From Mactra quadrangularis (lineage: Eukaryota > Mollusca > Bivalvia > Venerida > Mactridae), in assembly GCA_025267735.1 (NCBI GenBank), contig CM046307.1, positions 54,989,395 through 55,053,394 on the forward strand: a stretch of DNA of 64,000 nucleotides, given 5' to 3'. Positions 12,632 through 24,849 of this stretch are shown here, piece by piece. A program made the position numbers and the translations under genes. The notes below the pieces were generated by a model. The model was given only the letters and a program-made list of their open reading frames with translations. It was not told where the DNA came from and did not search any database. The number at the start of each line of letters is the position of its first letter. Position 1 is the first letter of the stretch.

Positions 12632-12695
12632 CAGAAATTTGTTAATGGACCAGGGCCAATGACACTTTTTAGCCCTGGTCCATTAACCATTTCTG
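12632..12695. repeat. second palindrome ('taatggaccagggc' arms)
   Basis: 'gttaatggaccagggc' is mirrored by 'gccctggtccattaac' around a 14-bp loop, with weaker symmetry outward ('cagaaat'). It is part of the same foldback-rich 12.4-12.8 kb stretch. Confidence 0.8.
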
Positions 12696-12790
12696 TCCAT
12701 CTAACAAATAACAGATTTGGCCCTGTTAAACAGGTTTTGCAGTATTGTGCAGTGAATTTGGCACTTTACAGGGCAAATAACACATAGCTA

Positions 12791-14120
12791 CGAGGGCTGT
12801 TCAATAAATACGCGGAATATATAAATATAATAAACAAGTAAACGAAATTTCAATAAAATCAGATAAAAATGAATGGTACAATTTCAAGTATTTCTAAGGT
12901 AAGTGCAGTGAAACCGGCCCAACGTCGTAACGACGTCACTTAACGTATGTATGAGAGTCACAAAAACACACACCTAGTCCTTCTCGAAATACTCTCCATG
13001 AAAGGAAACACGCTTTTTACAACGGGTGATCCATGACATGAAACTATTAAAGTAGGAGCCATCATTTATCTCTGAAATTGCATCTTGCACTGCATAGGAC
13101 AGACAACTCGTCCGCATCATCGAAGTGATCTCCACGCGGGACGTTCTTCAGAGTCGGGAACAGAAAGAAATCGCATGTTTCCCTGCAGATGGGCCGATTT
13201 TAAACTTCTTAGGTGAAGGCGATCCTTAAGTTTTCCACATAGAAGACTGTTAATTCGTTTCAGGTTCGTATAGACTGATCTATGTCTCATCAACAGTCAC
13301 TATCCGTCGCAAGAAACGTTCACCTTCCATATGACAGCGTCTGAGAAATTGATTGCAACACCGCACCCTTTCCACTTTTTGTTCGTCCGTCAACGTTTTA
13401 GGAGTCCACCTGGCATCTCATATTGAGTTCATCATGAATAATGTGATGCACTGTGCCAATGCTACAATCCAAATTTTCGTGTATTTTGCGAATTTTATCC
13501 GACGATCATTTTCAAGCAGCTCCTTTATCACAGCGACATGATTTGACGTTACAACCGGACGTCAACTGCGTTTGACCTCATGGATGCTTTGTTGGAATCC
13601 TAGATATCGGGCATTCTATTTGTACATTGCCGTTTTCTTCAACGCCTGATCACCAGACGCCTTTTGTAACCTAAACATTGTTTCATTCTTTGAAAACCCT
13701 TTCAAAACACAAAATTTTATTGAAGATCATTGTTCCAATGCCATTTAAATGCATACGCTCTAAACAATAAGGCCGCATAACGCCTAAATGACGTCACACA
13801 CCAACAGGACGTCATGTGTGTAACGCCAACATATTGCGCATAAATTATGCAAGTTTGGTGAAAATCGCACAGTAAATGTTGAAATGCAACGTCATTATTA
13901 ACCAGTGACTATTTGTAAAAATGAACAAAAGTGGGCCGTTAATCGCTACACGTGGTTACCATAACGACCGTTTGTTTACATGAGATTCATGCCAGAATGG
14001 CAATATTTGCTGTATATTTTCTAAATATGTTTGTCTCTATTACTGTATAAGTTTTACTTAGCTAACTTGGAAAATAAGGAAATAGCGACACTTTTCTGCG
14101 TATTTATTGAACAGCCCTCG
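12791..14120 (-). mobile_element. mariner element with decayed transposase
   Basis: Inverted ends CGAGGGCTGTTCAATAAATA and its complement are flanked by TA (12789-12790, 14121-14122); length is 1330 bp. On the minus strand mariner transposase text is readable in pieces: a FLRRIVTVDET segment where the following Trp codon is a stop, YEPET, SPSPKKFKIGPSAGK and, near the C-end, KRVSFHGEYFEKD. These match the conserved VTGDETW / YEPE / SPxPKKF / GDYFEK landmarks of mariner (DD34D-type) transposases. Several stops and frameshifts make it inactive. The piggy-back plus-strand frames inside are not genes. Confidence 0.93.
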
Positions 14121-14500
14121 TATATAATACAGTAATATAAGAATATTAGAATGGTTAAATACGGTCACCCCTGAACAATGGTATATTTTATCATATATTA
14201 TGTGATATAATATTAAATATGTTTGTTTACTTTGTTCTTATCAGGTATTTTATAACTGAATAATAATATATGAATATTGTATTATAATTAGGGTTATAAA
14301 TCTGTGTTTTTGCCTAATAAAATGTTCTGTTTAATAAAAAGTTTCAAAAGAATATAAATGATATAAAGTCACACAACAGTCAATTAAAGTAAGTAAAGTA
14401 ATGATATACAAAGAATATAAAATATTATAACAACATGTGACAGTATAGCTTGTTTACATTCACCAGAGATTGTTTAATACATTGTAGCAGAGGTATAATA
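14120..14500. other. non-coding AT-rich spacer
   Basis: No open frame of note, no RNA gene and no clear repeat were seen. Confidence 0.5.
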
Positions 14501-14516
14501 CCGCACTTCTACTCCC

Positions 14517-14800
14517 TTGCCTTCAAGCTATCTTTTAAGGCGACATGGTAGAGAGTCTGTTTACAACTCGAGAGGTCATGGGTTCGAATCTCAGTTCGGA
14601 CCATGGATTTTTATTGGGTTACGACATTACATCTATAAATATCTACCTTGTAATGGAAACAGTAGTCCAAAGGAAGGCACATTTTATCAGAAACATTGTT
14701 TGATTTGTAGGACATGACTGTGTTTAGGGATTGTGAGGATCCTGGTTCAAGTCCATTCAGTGGTTACTACTAATTAGAACAAAAATGCATTTGCTTCACA
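14517..14800 (+). mobile_element. tRNA-derived SINE, possibly two heads
   Basis: A tRNA-like head carries 'catgggttcgaatctcagtt' (box-B-like) near 14580. A second box-B-like 'cctggttcaagtccattcag' lies at 14740. The ends are not clear. The 66-codon frame over it is incidental. Confidence 0.6.
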
Positions 14801-15439
14801 CAACCCTAGTGAACATAGAAACTGTTACGTTCACCTATCAAAAATTTATCAAAATAGTCAGGGGTTATTTTATAAGATAGTGATGTAGAATTAACATTCA
14901 TATGGAAACAGATTTACTGCTTCAATTTTAAACTGATTAAATCAGTGTACCAACACAAAGTAGTTCCGCTATAATATCACATATATTATTGCAAAATCAT
15001 GTGACTTTCAGGATTTTTCAATTTCAAAGGAAAAGGTCTAGACCTTTCCACTATAAGGACATTCAATGTTGATGATTCTAATGGTGAAACGTTACTGTAT
15101 GTGCCCTCCTAGCATTCACAGTCTCTGGTCAAGGTTGACAAGCTATCAGTATATAAACCATTAAAAATATAATAAAAGTAAAACTTTAAGAAAATATTTA
15201 TGTAATTCACTAACATAAATTGACAATAAGATGTCAACAAATGTATGTACAATGCATATTTTACAAGTGTACTTAAAAAGTGTAATAAAAAACATATTTA
15301 ATGTATAGTTACTCTTAGAAAGAACATTAGTAGCAAAAAGACATAAAAGAAATGTGACATGGAACACAGATAGGTTGAAATAATCTGGCTCCCATGATAT
15401 AACTGATAAAAAATTGTTAAACATTTTCAGACTATGGCA

Positions 15440-15945
15440 GGTCTATTAAAACTTTTACCTTGATTCAAAAAGAGTCTGCAGTGACAAAAGAAGCAAAGAG
15501 ATTAACATTAACCCATTTACTTCTTTCATATCTATCTGTAAAATCAAACCTTTTTAGCTCGACTTTACGAAGTAAATGGAGAGCTCTCCTACTCGCCCTT
15601 CTGTTGGGGTCTATATTTCTGATTAAAGTTTTTGTGCAGTTAAATATTTTTTACTACAATTTTTTTTTCTTAAAGTATCAACTTCAAACTTTAAATATAT
15701 GTTCCTTACTATCAACCACATCTCATGTGACAAGGTTCATAACTCCAAATATATTTTTTTCAAAATTGTCTCCCCTTGAACTTAAAATTTTCTTTAATTT
15801 TTTTAATTTTTTTTTTTTACTTCAAATTTGTTAACGTGATATTTTTAAATTTTAAAATATGTATGATCCTTATCATCAACCACATCTCCTGTGACAAATA
15901 CTAACTTAGTCGAGCATGCTGTCTTCTCTGACAGCTCTTGTTTAT
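15440..15945 (-). repeat. 'caagagctgtc' repeat, copy 1
   Basis: It ends with the complement of 'acaagagctgtcagagaag' at 15908-15942 and contains internal units with 'aacttcaaactttaaatata' and 'tatcaaccacatctcatg'. The same material lies in opposite orientation at 22690-23430, including the subterminal 'gaagtaaatggagagctctc' match. The 124-codon frame is low-complexity repeat. Confidence 0.75.
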
Positions 15946-15949
15946 GTCT

Positions 15950-18330
15950 TATTGCCAAAGGAGTCCTTTCACTAAGTTAGAAAATGTTCAAACATTATGG
16001 AACAATACAGTAATATATATTGTGTATAGATTGATATAAATAAGGGTACAAAGTAATATTTGGTGTAACCATATATATTGCAGGCTTCTGATTATAAACA
16101 TGATTCACTAAAACTGCCATGAAATTGTAAATTCACATTTTTCATTGTGTATTACATTAACATGGTCAAACAAGTCAGGAAAATTCTATACAAATATATA
16201 CTTACATAATTAAATTTAAATATCAATCAATATGACTATATAGAGTCAAAGTGACCATATAAAGTGTGAAGTTAAGGAATGCTGATATATATGAAAAACA
16301 TAATAAAATCTATATATTGCACATTTAATATTAAAGTTATAAATTAGTTATTTTGAATACAAGTACTAATTAATGACAAAAATTAACAAAAACAAATATC
16401 TGATCATTAAATTATACTCTAAATGATCTAAAATTTTCAAATTAAATGCAACAATAAGAGCTGTCACACATTCAGTTTTTAGGGACATTACTCTATAAAC
16501 CCTAAAATGTCATTGTCCCATATTAAGAAACCATAACTCTGGCATCACCAAAATGTCACACATAAATTGTCACACATTTAGGGGCCATAACTTTAGTACC
16601 CCCAAAAATGAAACAAAATAAACAGTCACACATTTAGGGACCATAACTCTGAGTGTCCCAAGATTCATTGGCCATGTTATTACACTCACACAAGCAATAC
16701 TTATAACATTCATTCAGTCCAAATTTTGAAAATTAAAGCAGACAAACCAGACCCTCTCCCCAAATCACCCATAGTAGCCATCAGCCACAAAATGCAAACT
16801 GTGTAAAACAAGCATACAAAATCTAGTGTCTTTATAATCTTAATAACCAAATAAATTTAACAAAACAAATCACACATCAAAAATGACAAATAAAAAGAGA
16901 AAAATACTTTATATAAAATAGATCTACATTCCAATTCACCATCATATATTCATTCATACATATCATACATTGTAAAAACAAGTAGACATTTCTCATTCAC
17001 TATATAAATGAAATAAACCACTTTAACTTTCCTACCTTCGGTACATATACAAGACAACAGAATTATGTCATCTGAATACAGAGGTCCACATGGATGATAG
17101 AAGATTAAATTTATCCAAATGTGTAGTGTCGTTTAATTAAGTCTTTATTATCTCATAGTTATTATAAACATGTTATTATAATGTTTTCATGTTTACCTAT
17201 CAGAGAATTGCAAGGCTGGAATTCCAATCAGGGCCTTAAACCAACTATATGCATGGTCACCCCCTGGTCCTCTAACATTCAAATTTTGGTGGCCCAGAGG
17301 AATTAACAGTGACTAAAATTTCATACTAATTTGATTTAAAATGTAAAGTTGCCAACTGGGCCATCATTTAAAATCTTTGTTAACCCATTACAAGCTTTTG
17401 TTTTCCATGGGTAATTGGGGAAGCATTTATTACAGTCCCCGATTTCAATCATTTGTCTTGCGAAGTGATTCTTGATTGGCGGATTTTTATAGTGAATTTT
17501 CTGAAATCTAAGAACAGAATCTATAAATGGCTGTCTCAAGATGTTTCTGTGGTAGGATACATCAAGTACTTAAGTCAGTTTGGAATAAAACTTTTACAAA
17601 AACTCTGCAATTTAACAAGTATGCTAACATGTTCAATGAGCAATGTTGATGGTCTATGTATAAAATCTAAGGATCAAGATTACTAAACTTGACTACCTGC
17701 TCTAAACTTTAGTCTCATTCTCAAAGAATTATTTTTATTGCAAATAAGGCACACTTTTCAAATGTCGTATTATATCTAAAAGCCTTTTTAAAAAAAAGTT
17801 TCTATATTTTAGTGAATAAGTTTATTAAAGTTTGCCATTAATGAATTAAAAAATATACCGGTAGCTTGAAAACGAAAATAGGTTTAAAGTATATTTCCAA
17901 TTAAAAGCCTTGAGTCCATTTCACAATTTAAAGCCTTGAATAACCTTGGATAACCAGTTCATCAAGAATGTTTAACCAACTAACACATCATACAACCATC
18001 CAAGATAATCACAGAATAGTATATACCCACACTATAGACTTGAAACTTTACACAATCTTAATGTAACAAGCCAGTTGTTTAAGAAAGTCACTCTCTAGTT
18101 CTTTTAAAAGTGCGCTTTTTTAAGTTATCCACATCCTATGCAATGGATTTGCCTCAATATAGCAAACCCAATGTTTGGTGTACAAAGGTAAACAGACTGA
18201 TTTTATCAATATAATAGAGCCATTCAGGTAAAGAAGTTGCCTCACTTTGAAAAAGTATCTTTTGTGTTACCCAAGTTCCATGCAACAATTATGCTGCATG
18301 CTAGCAAAACCAGCATTGCAGCTGTGTGTT
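15950..18330. other. AT-rich flank downstream of the SAM-domain gene
   Basis: It has repeat fragments ('agagctgtcacacattcag' at 16458; 'cacatttagggaccataactc'-type text near 16500-16660) and otherwise nothing recognisable. The 67- and 77-codon opposing frames near 17336-17686 overlap each other and match no family I know. A TTTATT at 18336-18341 reads AATAAA on the minus strand and may be the poly(A) signal of the gene ending at 18484. Confidence 0.5.
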
Positions 18331-18483
18331 CTGAATTTATTATAGCAAAAGTTTGCTAGCTAGGGCTACATAGTAGCAAACTAGTGCAATGAAAAACGCT
18401 ATGTAGCACTAGGTAGAGATACCCTCACACAACTGACTCATAACTACAGCAGTAACCATGGTAACCTATAAACAAAAGTTCTA

Positions 18484-21400
18484 CTATCTTTTATCTTTCT
18501 TCTCCTTTACAGGATGTTTCTTATTGGTGTCTGGTACAGGCAACTCAAACCCTGAACCTAAAATATACACAAAAACATAAAGTATTTGACCATTAATAAG
18601 AAAATGAAATCAAAGTATACAAGAGGACACTGGAGACCCTGGACCACGCACCAGAGAAATAGATAATAAGGGAATCTGACACAAAAACTTTTAACACTTT
18701 CATATTTAGCTGTATGACAACTATGACCCATGCAGATGGACTAATTTTGATCCCAGGAGCATTACTTGAACAAACTTTGTAAAATTCTTAAAGTGATGTC
18801 ACACGCAAAATATGTGAGCTCTTGGATCTACCACTCTGATAGCCTACTGGAATAACAACCCCTTTCAGACACAATAGGTGGCAGCACCATTGTTTGACAC
18901 TTCTCTTTGAAATGGTAGTGTTAAGAAAGAAGTGTAATATCTTTTATCAAGTTATATATTGCAACTAACTTATCTAACCAACTTCCTTAGATACTTGCTT
19001 ACATTACCATAAGGAGCTGACTACTTTTTCCTCAACAAACAAAACTGATATTAAATCATAGCTCTACCAGACATGGGGTGCTGATAGATTATATGGCTTA
19101 TATAACAAACGGAAGCGATAGTGGGGAACTTTACTACATGTATATACATAAGTCAGATTTGATATACATGCACTTCAACTGCACTAACAGCATACTGTCC
19201 CCTTGTTTATGTGTAATGGGGACTACATTACTTGCAGCAGTAATAATCCCTATAACTGTGTGTGCGCAGCCTAACGTAATCATCAGCAGCGGATTATGAT
19301 GAGGGTTTTCCACAGTCCTTTACTTAACATGGGGAACCCCATGTAAAACCATGAAAGGGTATAACCTGCTGCTGTCAAGAATCAAACCTAGGACCTTTGA
19401 ATAAAAAATCTTGTGCTCTACATTTGGGCCTTAGCAAAGGCTAAATTTTTACATAAATATTTATTGTTTACCTTTTTGATCTAGGCCTTTTAAATCTGTT
19501 CCTTCATGTTTTAATCTTAATTTCAATATATAATGCATAAGTTCTTGTCTGAAAATGTAAAACAAACAGTAATAGTAATAGATCAATAATAATTATTGGC
19601 AAGCAGTGGCCTTGCTAAAATATTCAAAATCAGATATATCAAAATTTAACAATTTTTTATAATTAGGTCATTATTATGTACATGTGTGTAGGACCCAGCA
19701 TGAATATATAAACAAGGTCACTTGGTTGGACATCCAGCTGTGTGTTTTTCTTGCCTGAACCAAATGTTTACTAGCACTAGCAGTAACAAGTTGCCTGATC
19801 CTAAATATAGGTTGTCAGGGGCAATAGGGTCACCTCTAATGCCCAGCATTAGTGCGCAATCTGTTTTAATTTGAGTGAACTAAGAAAACAGCCATTTCAC
19901 AGCAATATATATATAATTCTTACTATAATCTTAAAGCCTAGATACAAGAATTAGTTATGTTAACAATGATAAATTGTTCATGGTAACTTGAGAGTGATAA
20001 ACATGATTCATTACCTATGTTGAGAGTTTGTAATACCAATATTTTCTAATTTTATTTCTGTAAGGCGCATTAAAGTTCTTCCTGAAAAAAAAAACAATAC
20101 AAAAAAGATTGAATTAATTAGGTAATCATGAATATGAACATTAGTATCATTATTCATGTGACAAAAATTACAAGTTAAAAATTCAAAATAATTTCATAAT
20201 TTTTTAATTAACAGCATACATAAGACAATACAATACTGTTACATTTTTTAATTTGATTTACAAGTGAGTAATCATAAACAGGCCTTTTCTAATACAAAAA
20301 TAAAAGAAAGTTTTTTTTTAAAAAAAACATAATGGTATTAAACTCAATCTGAAATTTTCCTGGTAAGCTAAGGAGGTAGCCTGTCTGACTACTGATTGAG
20401 GGGTCATCGGTTTGATTTCCAGGTGGGCCATACACACTCTTATGGAGATTGGTCATAAAATATTTCTATATGGTCATTCTTCAGTCTACCTCTGTATGAA
20501 GTAGGGCAGTTGTTGTACACAGACAAAGTACTGAGTTAAAAGCTATGGTTGAGAGATCTAGGCCTGTCCAGTAATTATGAGTAGGACAACTGACCGCCAC
20601 AACATGACTGAAAAAATTTAAATGCTGCACACAGCATCATACACAATCTCCGTAAACAGATATCCTGTAGAGTATTGTCTTACAGGATCTCTACTGTCTC
20701 CATGCAAGGTCATGTCGAGATGAACTTTGTGTCGACCAATCAATGCGTAGCTTTCATCTAGACGAAACACTATCAATAACATTTTGATTTCATAATTTCT
20801 ATTTTTAGACCAAGGTTTGCAAGCTAATTTAACAGCAAATCATTCACAGTCTGTGATTGGAGGGCTCATTTCAAATTTCGACGTAGACGATGTAAACAAG
20901 TTACTAAACATAACAATTTCGTCATGAATATTATGATGAGAAAAGGTCACCTAAACGTGACCCTCTTTTGAAAAAGGCAGATCTAAATGAGCGAGTAGGC
21001 AAGCGGAAAATTTTAGATCAGGTTTTAATCAGATGGTACTTAACACAAACTGAAGCTAAAATAAAGAGACAAAAGACTTTCCTGGTCTTACCTGTTACTT
21101 CTTGTTCAAGAAATTTTTCACCATATAAATCATGACAATGTCCACCATGTTTTTTAAGCCATTTATTAACATCTGCACTTGACCAAAAGAATAATGGTTT
21201 TGTTTTACTACGAGTTACTTTCTTACCAGAACTAGATACACTTGATTGTTCCTTTAATTTAGGCTGAAAAAAAGAGTGTTCAGTATTTAATGAATGATTC
21301 AACACAGTTTGCTCAGTCAGTAGCGCATATGTCCAATAATTAAGGGGTTGTGGGTTTGAGTCCATTGAGGGCATACTTACATGAAATTTGGTCATGAAAA

Positions 21401-21741
21401 AACACCTATCTTATTGTTAATCACTGACAGAAGTATGCTCCTAGTAACTGGTCAGCAGTTAAAGATTTAGCCCTTCAAGGAACCGCAAGTAAGTTGACTT
21501 ACCATCATGACATGACCTATACTATGTGTTGCTCCAGCTTTAAACCCAAAAGTGACTAATTTAATGGTAGAACATGTTTCAATATCAAACTATAATAATT
21601 TATTAGTTCACTAAATTGACTAATACATAGTATATGTACACATATGTATATATACAGTAAACTACTTACTCTAACAGTTACTTGTGATACTTCCAATGAA
21701 GATTTTACTTCTGTTTTATCTTCTCTTTCTTCAGACTCCAT
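18484..21741 (-). CDS. SAM-domain adaptor, Aveugle/SAMD10/SAMD12-like (5 coding exons)
   Basis: Coding exons on the minus strand: 21741-21670, 21263-21092, 20081-20015, 19548-19472 and 18557-18484. All have GT..AG borders and phases that join without a break (462 nt, 153 aa). Exon 1 starts MESEEREDK, 4 nt after a possible 'cttacag' acceptor, so a 5' non-coding exon is likely. The SAM domain runs roughly from residue 45 (WSSADVNKWLKKH) to 115 and includes QEVTGRTLMRLTEIKLENIG; the last exon encodes a lysine-rich tail ending KEKKDKR. The TR-SKTK-FFW lead-in and the (D/E)-(I/V)-TGR-L-RLT core match fly Aveugle and vertebrate SAMD10/12, small SAM proteins that bind CNK and help KSR/RAF activation at the membrane. 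The tail is longer than in fly Aveugle (106 aa). Family call is strong; orthology is inferred. Confidence 0.88.
19330..19440 (-). mobile_element. tRNA-derived SINE fragment in intron 4
   Basis: On the minus strand a head-like 'gcaaaggcccaaatgtag'-type segment is followed by a box-B-like 'ggtcctaggtttgattcttg' and 'ggttataccctttcatg', the usual text after the head in SINEs of this window. Confidence 0.6.
20375..20640 (+). mobile_element. tRNA-derived SINE in intron 2
   Basis: The head has 'ggtagcctgtctgac' and a box-B-like 'gtcatcggtttgatttccag'. The body has 'attggtcataaaatatttct' and 'acctctgtatgaagtaggg', shared with the SINE at 41125. Confidence 0.75.
20642..21036 (-). mobile_element. ACCAATCT-ended MITE in intron 2
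   Basis: It is the reverse complement of the copy at 45069: 'gtaaacagatatcctgtag', 'ccaatcaatgcgtagctttc' and 'gcctactcgctcatttaga' all correspond. Its end lies about 55 bp from the donor site of coding exon 2. Confidence 0.85.
21305..21545 (+). mobile_element. tRNA-derived SINE in intron 1
   Basis: The head has 'gctcagtcagtagcgcat' and 'ttgtgggtttgagtccattg'; the body has 'gaaatttggtcatgaaa'; the tail is 'tgttgctccagctttaaacc'. The tail matches that at 34315-34340, so it is the same family. Confidence 0.8.
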
Positions 21742-22254
21742 TTTTCTGTAAGCAAATTAATATAAAACATTATCATGTGTATAGGACAATACTTCATATA
21801 ATAAAAACACCAACCAAAACATGATTAATCATTGATGAAGATAGATTGTATAATGAAATCAATTAATCCACAAAAACATTTTACTTTTTCAGGCCCCGGA
21901 ATTTGGACACATGCAAATGGGTATTATGTTAATCCACAAAAACATTTTAGGTTTTTAGGCCCTGGAATTTGGACACATGCAAATGGGTATTATTTAAGCC
22001 AATGTTGAATATATGAAATTATAAATTAAATGACGATGTGGGACAAAACCTGAGACCACTGAATGAAGCTACCCTCCACATATACCTCAGCATGTTTTCA
22101 TGCATAGGCAATGGAGGTAAAACCTATTGTTAAGTCAGTTAACTTGATTTCGATTACCTAATTTTTTTTATTTTCATGGCTTGATGAATAAAGGCATGAG
22201 ACTGATTGATTTTTAAAATCAATAGGATTCAAAAGCTTCGGGATGCATGTACAA

Positions 22255-22460
22255 AGTAGAAGCAGTGGTCCAGTAGTAGTACACATTCCTAAGGATGGAG
22301 AGGTCCCAGGTTCCATCACCACAAGGAACACTGCTTATTTCCTTGAGCAAGAAACTAACCTACAGTCATTCCACTCCACCCAGGTGTAAATGGGTACTGT
22401 GAGGGGTTACTACCAGAAGGTGATTTCAATGATCAGAGGTTATAGTACTAGACTATAAGG
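22255..22460 (+). mobile_element. tRNA-like SINE
   Basis: 'cagtggtccagtagtagta' (box-A-like) and 'ggtcccaggttccatcacc' (box-B-like) are followed by 'ccttgagcaagaaactaacc' and 'ggtgtaaatgggtactgtg'. It belongs to a different SINE family from the others here. Confidence 0.65.
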
Positions 22461-22689
22461 TCGACCGACATGCATATTGAAGTCAGGGCTTTTTTTTCAT
22501 TGTTTAGGGAAGGGGCCTGGGGATTTTTTTATATAGAGCATTTGGAGAAATTTTATCGCAATTTCATAGGTAGTGGTCTAGTGGAACAAAAGATCCAAGT
22601 TAAACTCCAAATTTGGGGAAAACTGCGTGATTTTAAAGAAATTTCTAGAGGAGAAGGCACCTGTAAACAGCCCCTGTTATATAAGGAAA

Positions 22690-23430
22690 ACAAGAGCTGT
22701 CAGAGGAGACAGCATGCTCGACTTAGTAAGTATTTGTCACAGATGTGGTTGATGATAAGGAACATACACATTTTAAAATTAGAAAACATAACCTTAACAA
22801 ATTTAAAGTAAAATGAACAAAAAAATTAAAGAAATTTCTAAGTTCAAGGGGAGATAATTCTGAAAAAATGTATTTGGAGTTATGAGGTACATGAGATGTG
22901 ATTGATAAAAAGGAACATACATTTTAAGTTTGAAGTCAATACCTAAAGAAGTAAAACAGTTGCAGTAAAAACAAACATTTTTTTTAAAGAAAACTCTAAG
23001 TTCAAGGGGAGATAATTCTGAAAAAATATATTTGGAGTTATCAACCTTGTCACATGAGATGAGGTTGATAATAAGGAACATACATTTAAAGTTTGAAGTC
23101 AATACCTAAAGAAATAAAACAGTTGCAGTAAAAACAAACATTTTTTTAAAGAAAACTCTAAGTTCAATGGGAGAAAATTCTGAAAAAAAATATATTTGGA
23201 GTTATCAACCTTGTCACATAAGATGTGGTTAATAATAAGGAACATATATTTAAAGTTTGAAGTTGATACCTTATGAAATAAAAAGTTATAGTAAAAAATA
23301 TACTGCACAAAAACCTTAATCAGAAATGTGGATGTGGACGCCGACGCTAGGGCGAGTAGAACTCTCCATTTACTTCGTGAAGTCAAGCTAAAAAGGTCTG
23401 GAAGAAGACTTAATACCACATCTTAACTAT
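22690..23430 (+). repeat. 'caagagctgtc' repeat, copy 2, with internal tandem units
   Basis: It starts 'acaagagctgtcagaggag' and carries three to four internal units of ~165 bp ('aagttcaaggggagataatt', 'tatttggagttatcaacctt', 'gataaggaacatacattt'). It ends with 'actctccatttacttcgtga'. It is the inverted counterpart of 15440-15945, which has fewer units. The frames of 99 and 106 codons over it are repeat artefacts. Confidence 0.85.
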
Positions 23431-24016
23431 TTTTACAATGGCTGTCCCAATTCAGTGATGTCTCAATGTTATTGTTAGTATCTCTAACCAGTACAAACAA
23501 GGAAGCTGTTCAACTTGTCTTGAAGTTGAACGAGACATTTCAATGCAATCTAGCACTCAAACTCAAATGTGATTTTTTCAAAATACAATCTATAACTTTA
23601 AAACAAGTCTTGCATGCAACCAAATATGTGTATATCGTAGAAATTAAAGATTTCATTGAAAATGAAGCAAAAATATTATCATCTTCAAGACAAGACTAGT
23701 GCTTTCAGCACTTTGATTCGTCAACAGTATTTCAATAAGCGTTCAGTAACTTCGATGATTCTTGTTTTGTTTTAGAAAAATCACCATAAAATTACTAATT
23801 GAATAAAATTTAAACTTTATGACGAGAAAAGTTGGAAATGATTTTTTACCTGTTTGTGTTATGTTACAAAAATTCCATTAAAAGAAATTGCTACATGCAA
23901 ATAAAAGGAATTTGTTGTAGTAATCACTGCCAGTGCGAAGCTTTCATTTGTGCACCGTGAAAACTACACGTTCGTAACAACTAAAATAACATGTACTTAG
24001 TTTTAACCTCCCTTTC
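23430..24016. other. spacer; possible 5' region of the SAM-domain gene
   Basis: No gene was recognised. It would be the upstream side of the minus-strand SAM gene, but I see no promoter element that could be named with confidence. Confidence 0.4.
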
Positions 24017-24024
24017 ATCTATAA

Positions 24025-24357
24025 CACAGGCTATCGGCGTGGGTTAGGTCAATATATCCCCCCCCTCTTTGGACCCGCTCAAGACCCATCTACAACCCAA
24101 AACCCCTTAAACACATCTTATAGCACATAATTCTTATTAAAAAAATATATCAAAACATAACAAAACAATTCTCAAAAAATAAACAACACCGATACTATAG
24201 TATCGGTGTTGTTTATTTTTTGAGAATTGTTTTGATATGTTTTTTAATAAGAATTATGTGTTATAAGATGTGTTTAAGGGGTTTTGGGTTGTAGATGGGT
24301 CTTGAGCGGGTCCAAAGAGGGGGGATATATTGACCTAACCCACGCCGATAGCCTGTG
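24025..24357. mobile_element. 333-bp fully palindromic MITE, 8-bp target duplication
   Basis: The two halves mirror each other almost exactly from 'cacaggctatcggcgtgggt' at the left end to the complement at the right; the centre is 'gatactatagtatc' at 24191-24204. It is flanked by the exact 8-bp direct repeat ATCTATAA (24017-24024 and 24358-24365). An 8-bp duplication and CACAGG termini point to an hAT-type transposase, which is inference. The high arm identity implies a young insertion. Confidence 0.93.
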
Positions 24358-24365
24358 ATCTATAA

Positions 24366-24845
24366 TACAAGGGCTAACAAAAGACGACTAACTTGATGTT
24401 TTTAGTGCTTCATCGATGAAAGGACCAAGGCCCAAACAAAGTGCATTATTTTTACTAAAAAACTATCAACATAATTTAATTATGACCAAGGAGGGTCCTT
24501 GGTATGATCAGAGACATAGAGTGTATCTAATTCCCTGGTATGATGGAGTGTTACGGTACAATTCTGTTATCACTTGAAATTGATAAAGCATAATGGGCCA
24601 AAATACATGTAAGAATCAATGACCCAGGACTTTAATTCGTGTGACTGCTGGTGAGCATGTTGAAAGTACATATGAGGAATTGTTTCCATTTTATCAGTTA
24701 ATTTAGCATCATATCAAAAGGCTTAAATTGTCCAAAAGATACTAACGAAATCGCGGGACAGACTTATTTATAAATTTGTATCAGTTAAGCAGCATATCAA
24801 GAGGCTTATTTTAGAGATTAAACACGTAAATATTTTATATTCTTG
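24366..24845. other. non-coding spacer
   Basis: No gene or clear repeat was seen. Confidence 0.4.
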
Positions 24846-24849
24846 GACT

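Noticed and set aside
15460..15834. 124-codon plus frame
   Set aside because: Lies in the 'caagagctgtc' repeat; Phe/Leu-rich T-tract translation with no domain.
17336..17686. Overlapping frames on both strands (67 and 77 codons)
   Set aside because: No recognisable domain, no splice context and no bias supporting one strand.
22470..22811. 113-codon plus frame
   Set aside because: Crosses from unique sequence into the repeat copy at 22690, so it is not a conserved unit.
22803..23419. 99- and 106-codon minus frames
   Set aside because: Both are translations of the internal tandem units of the repeat.
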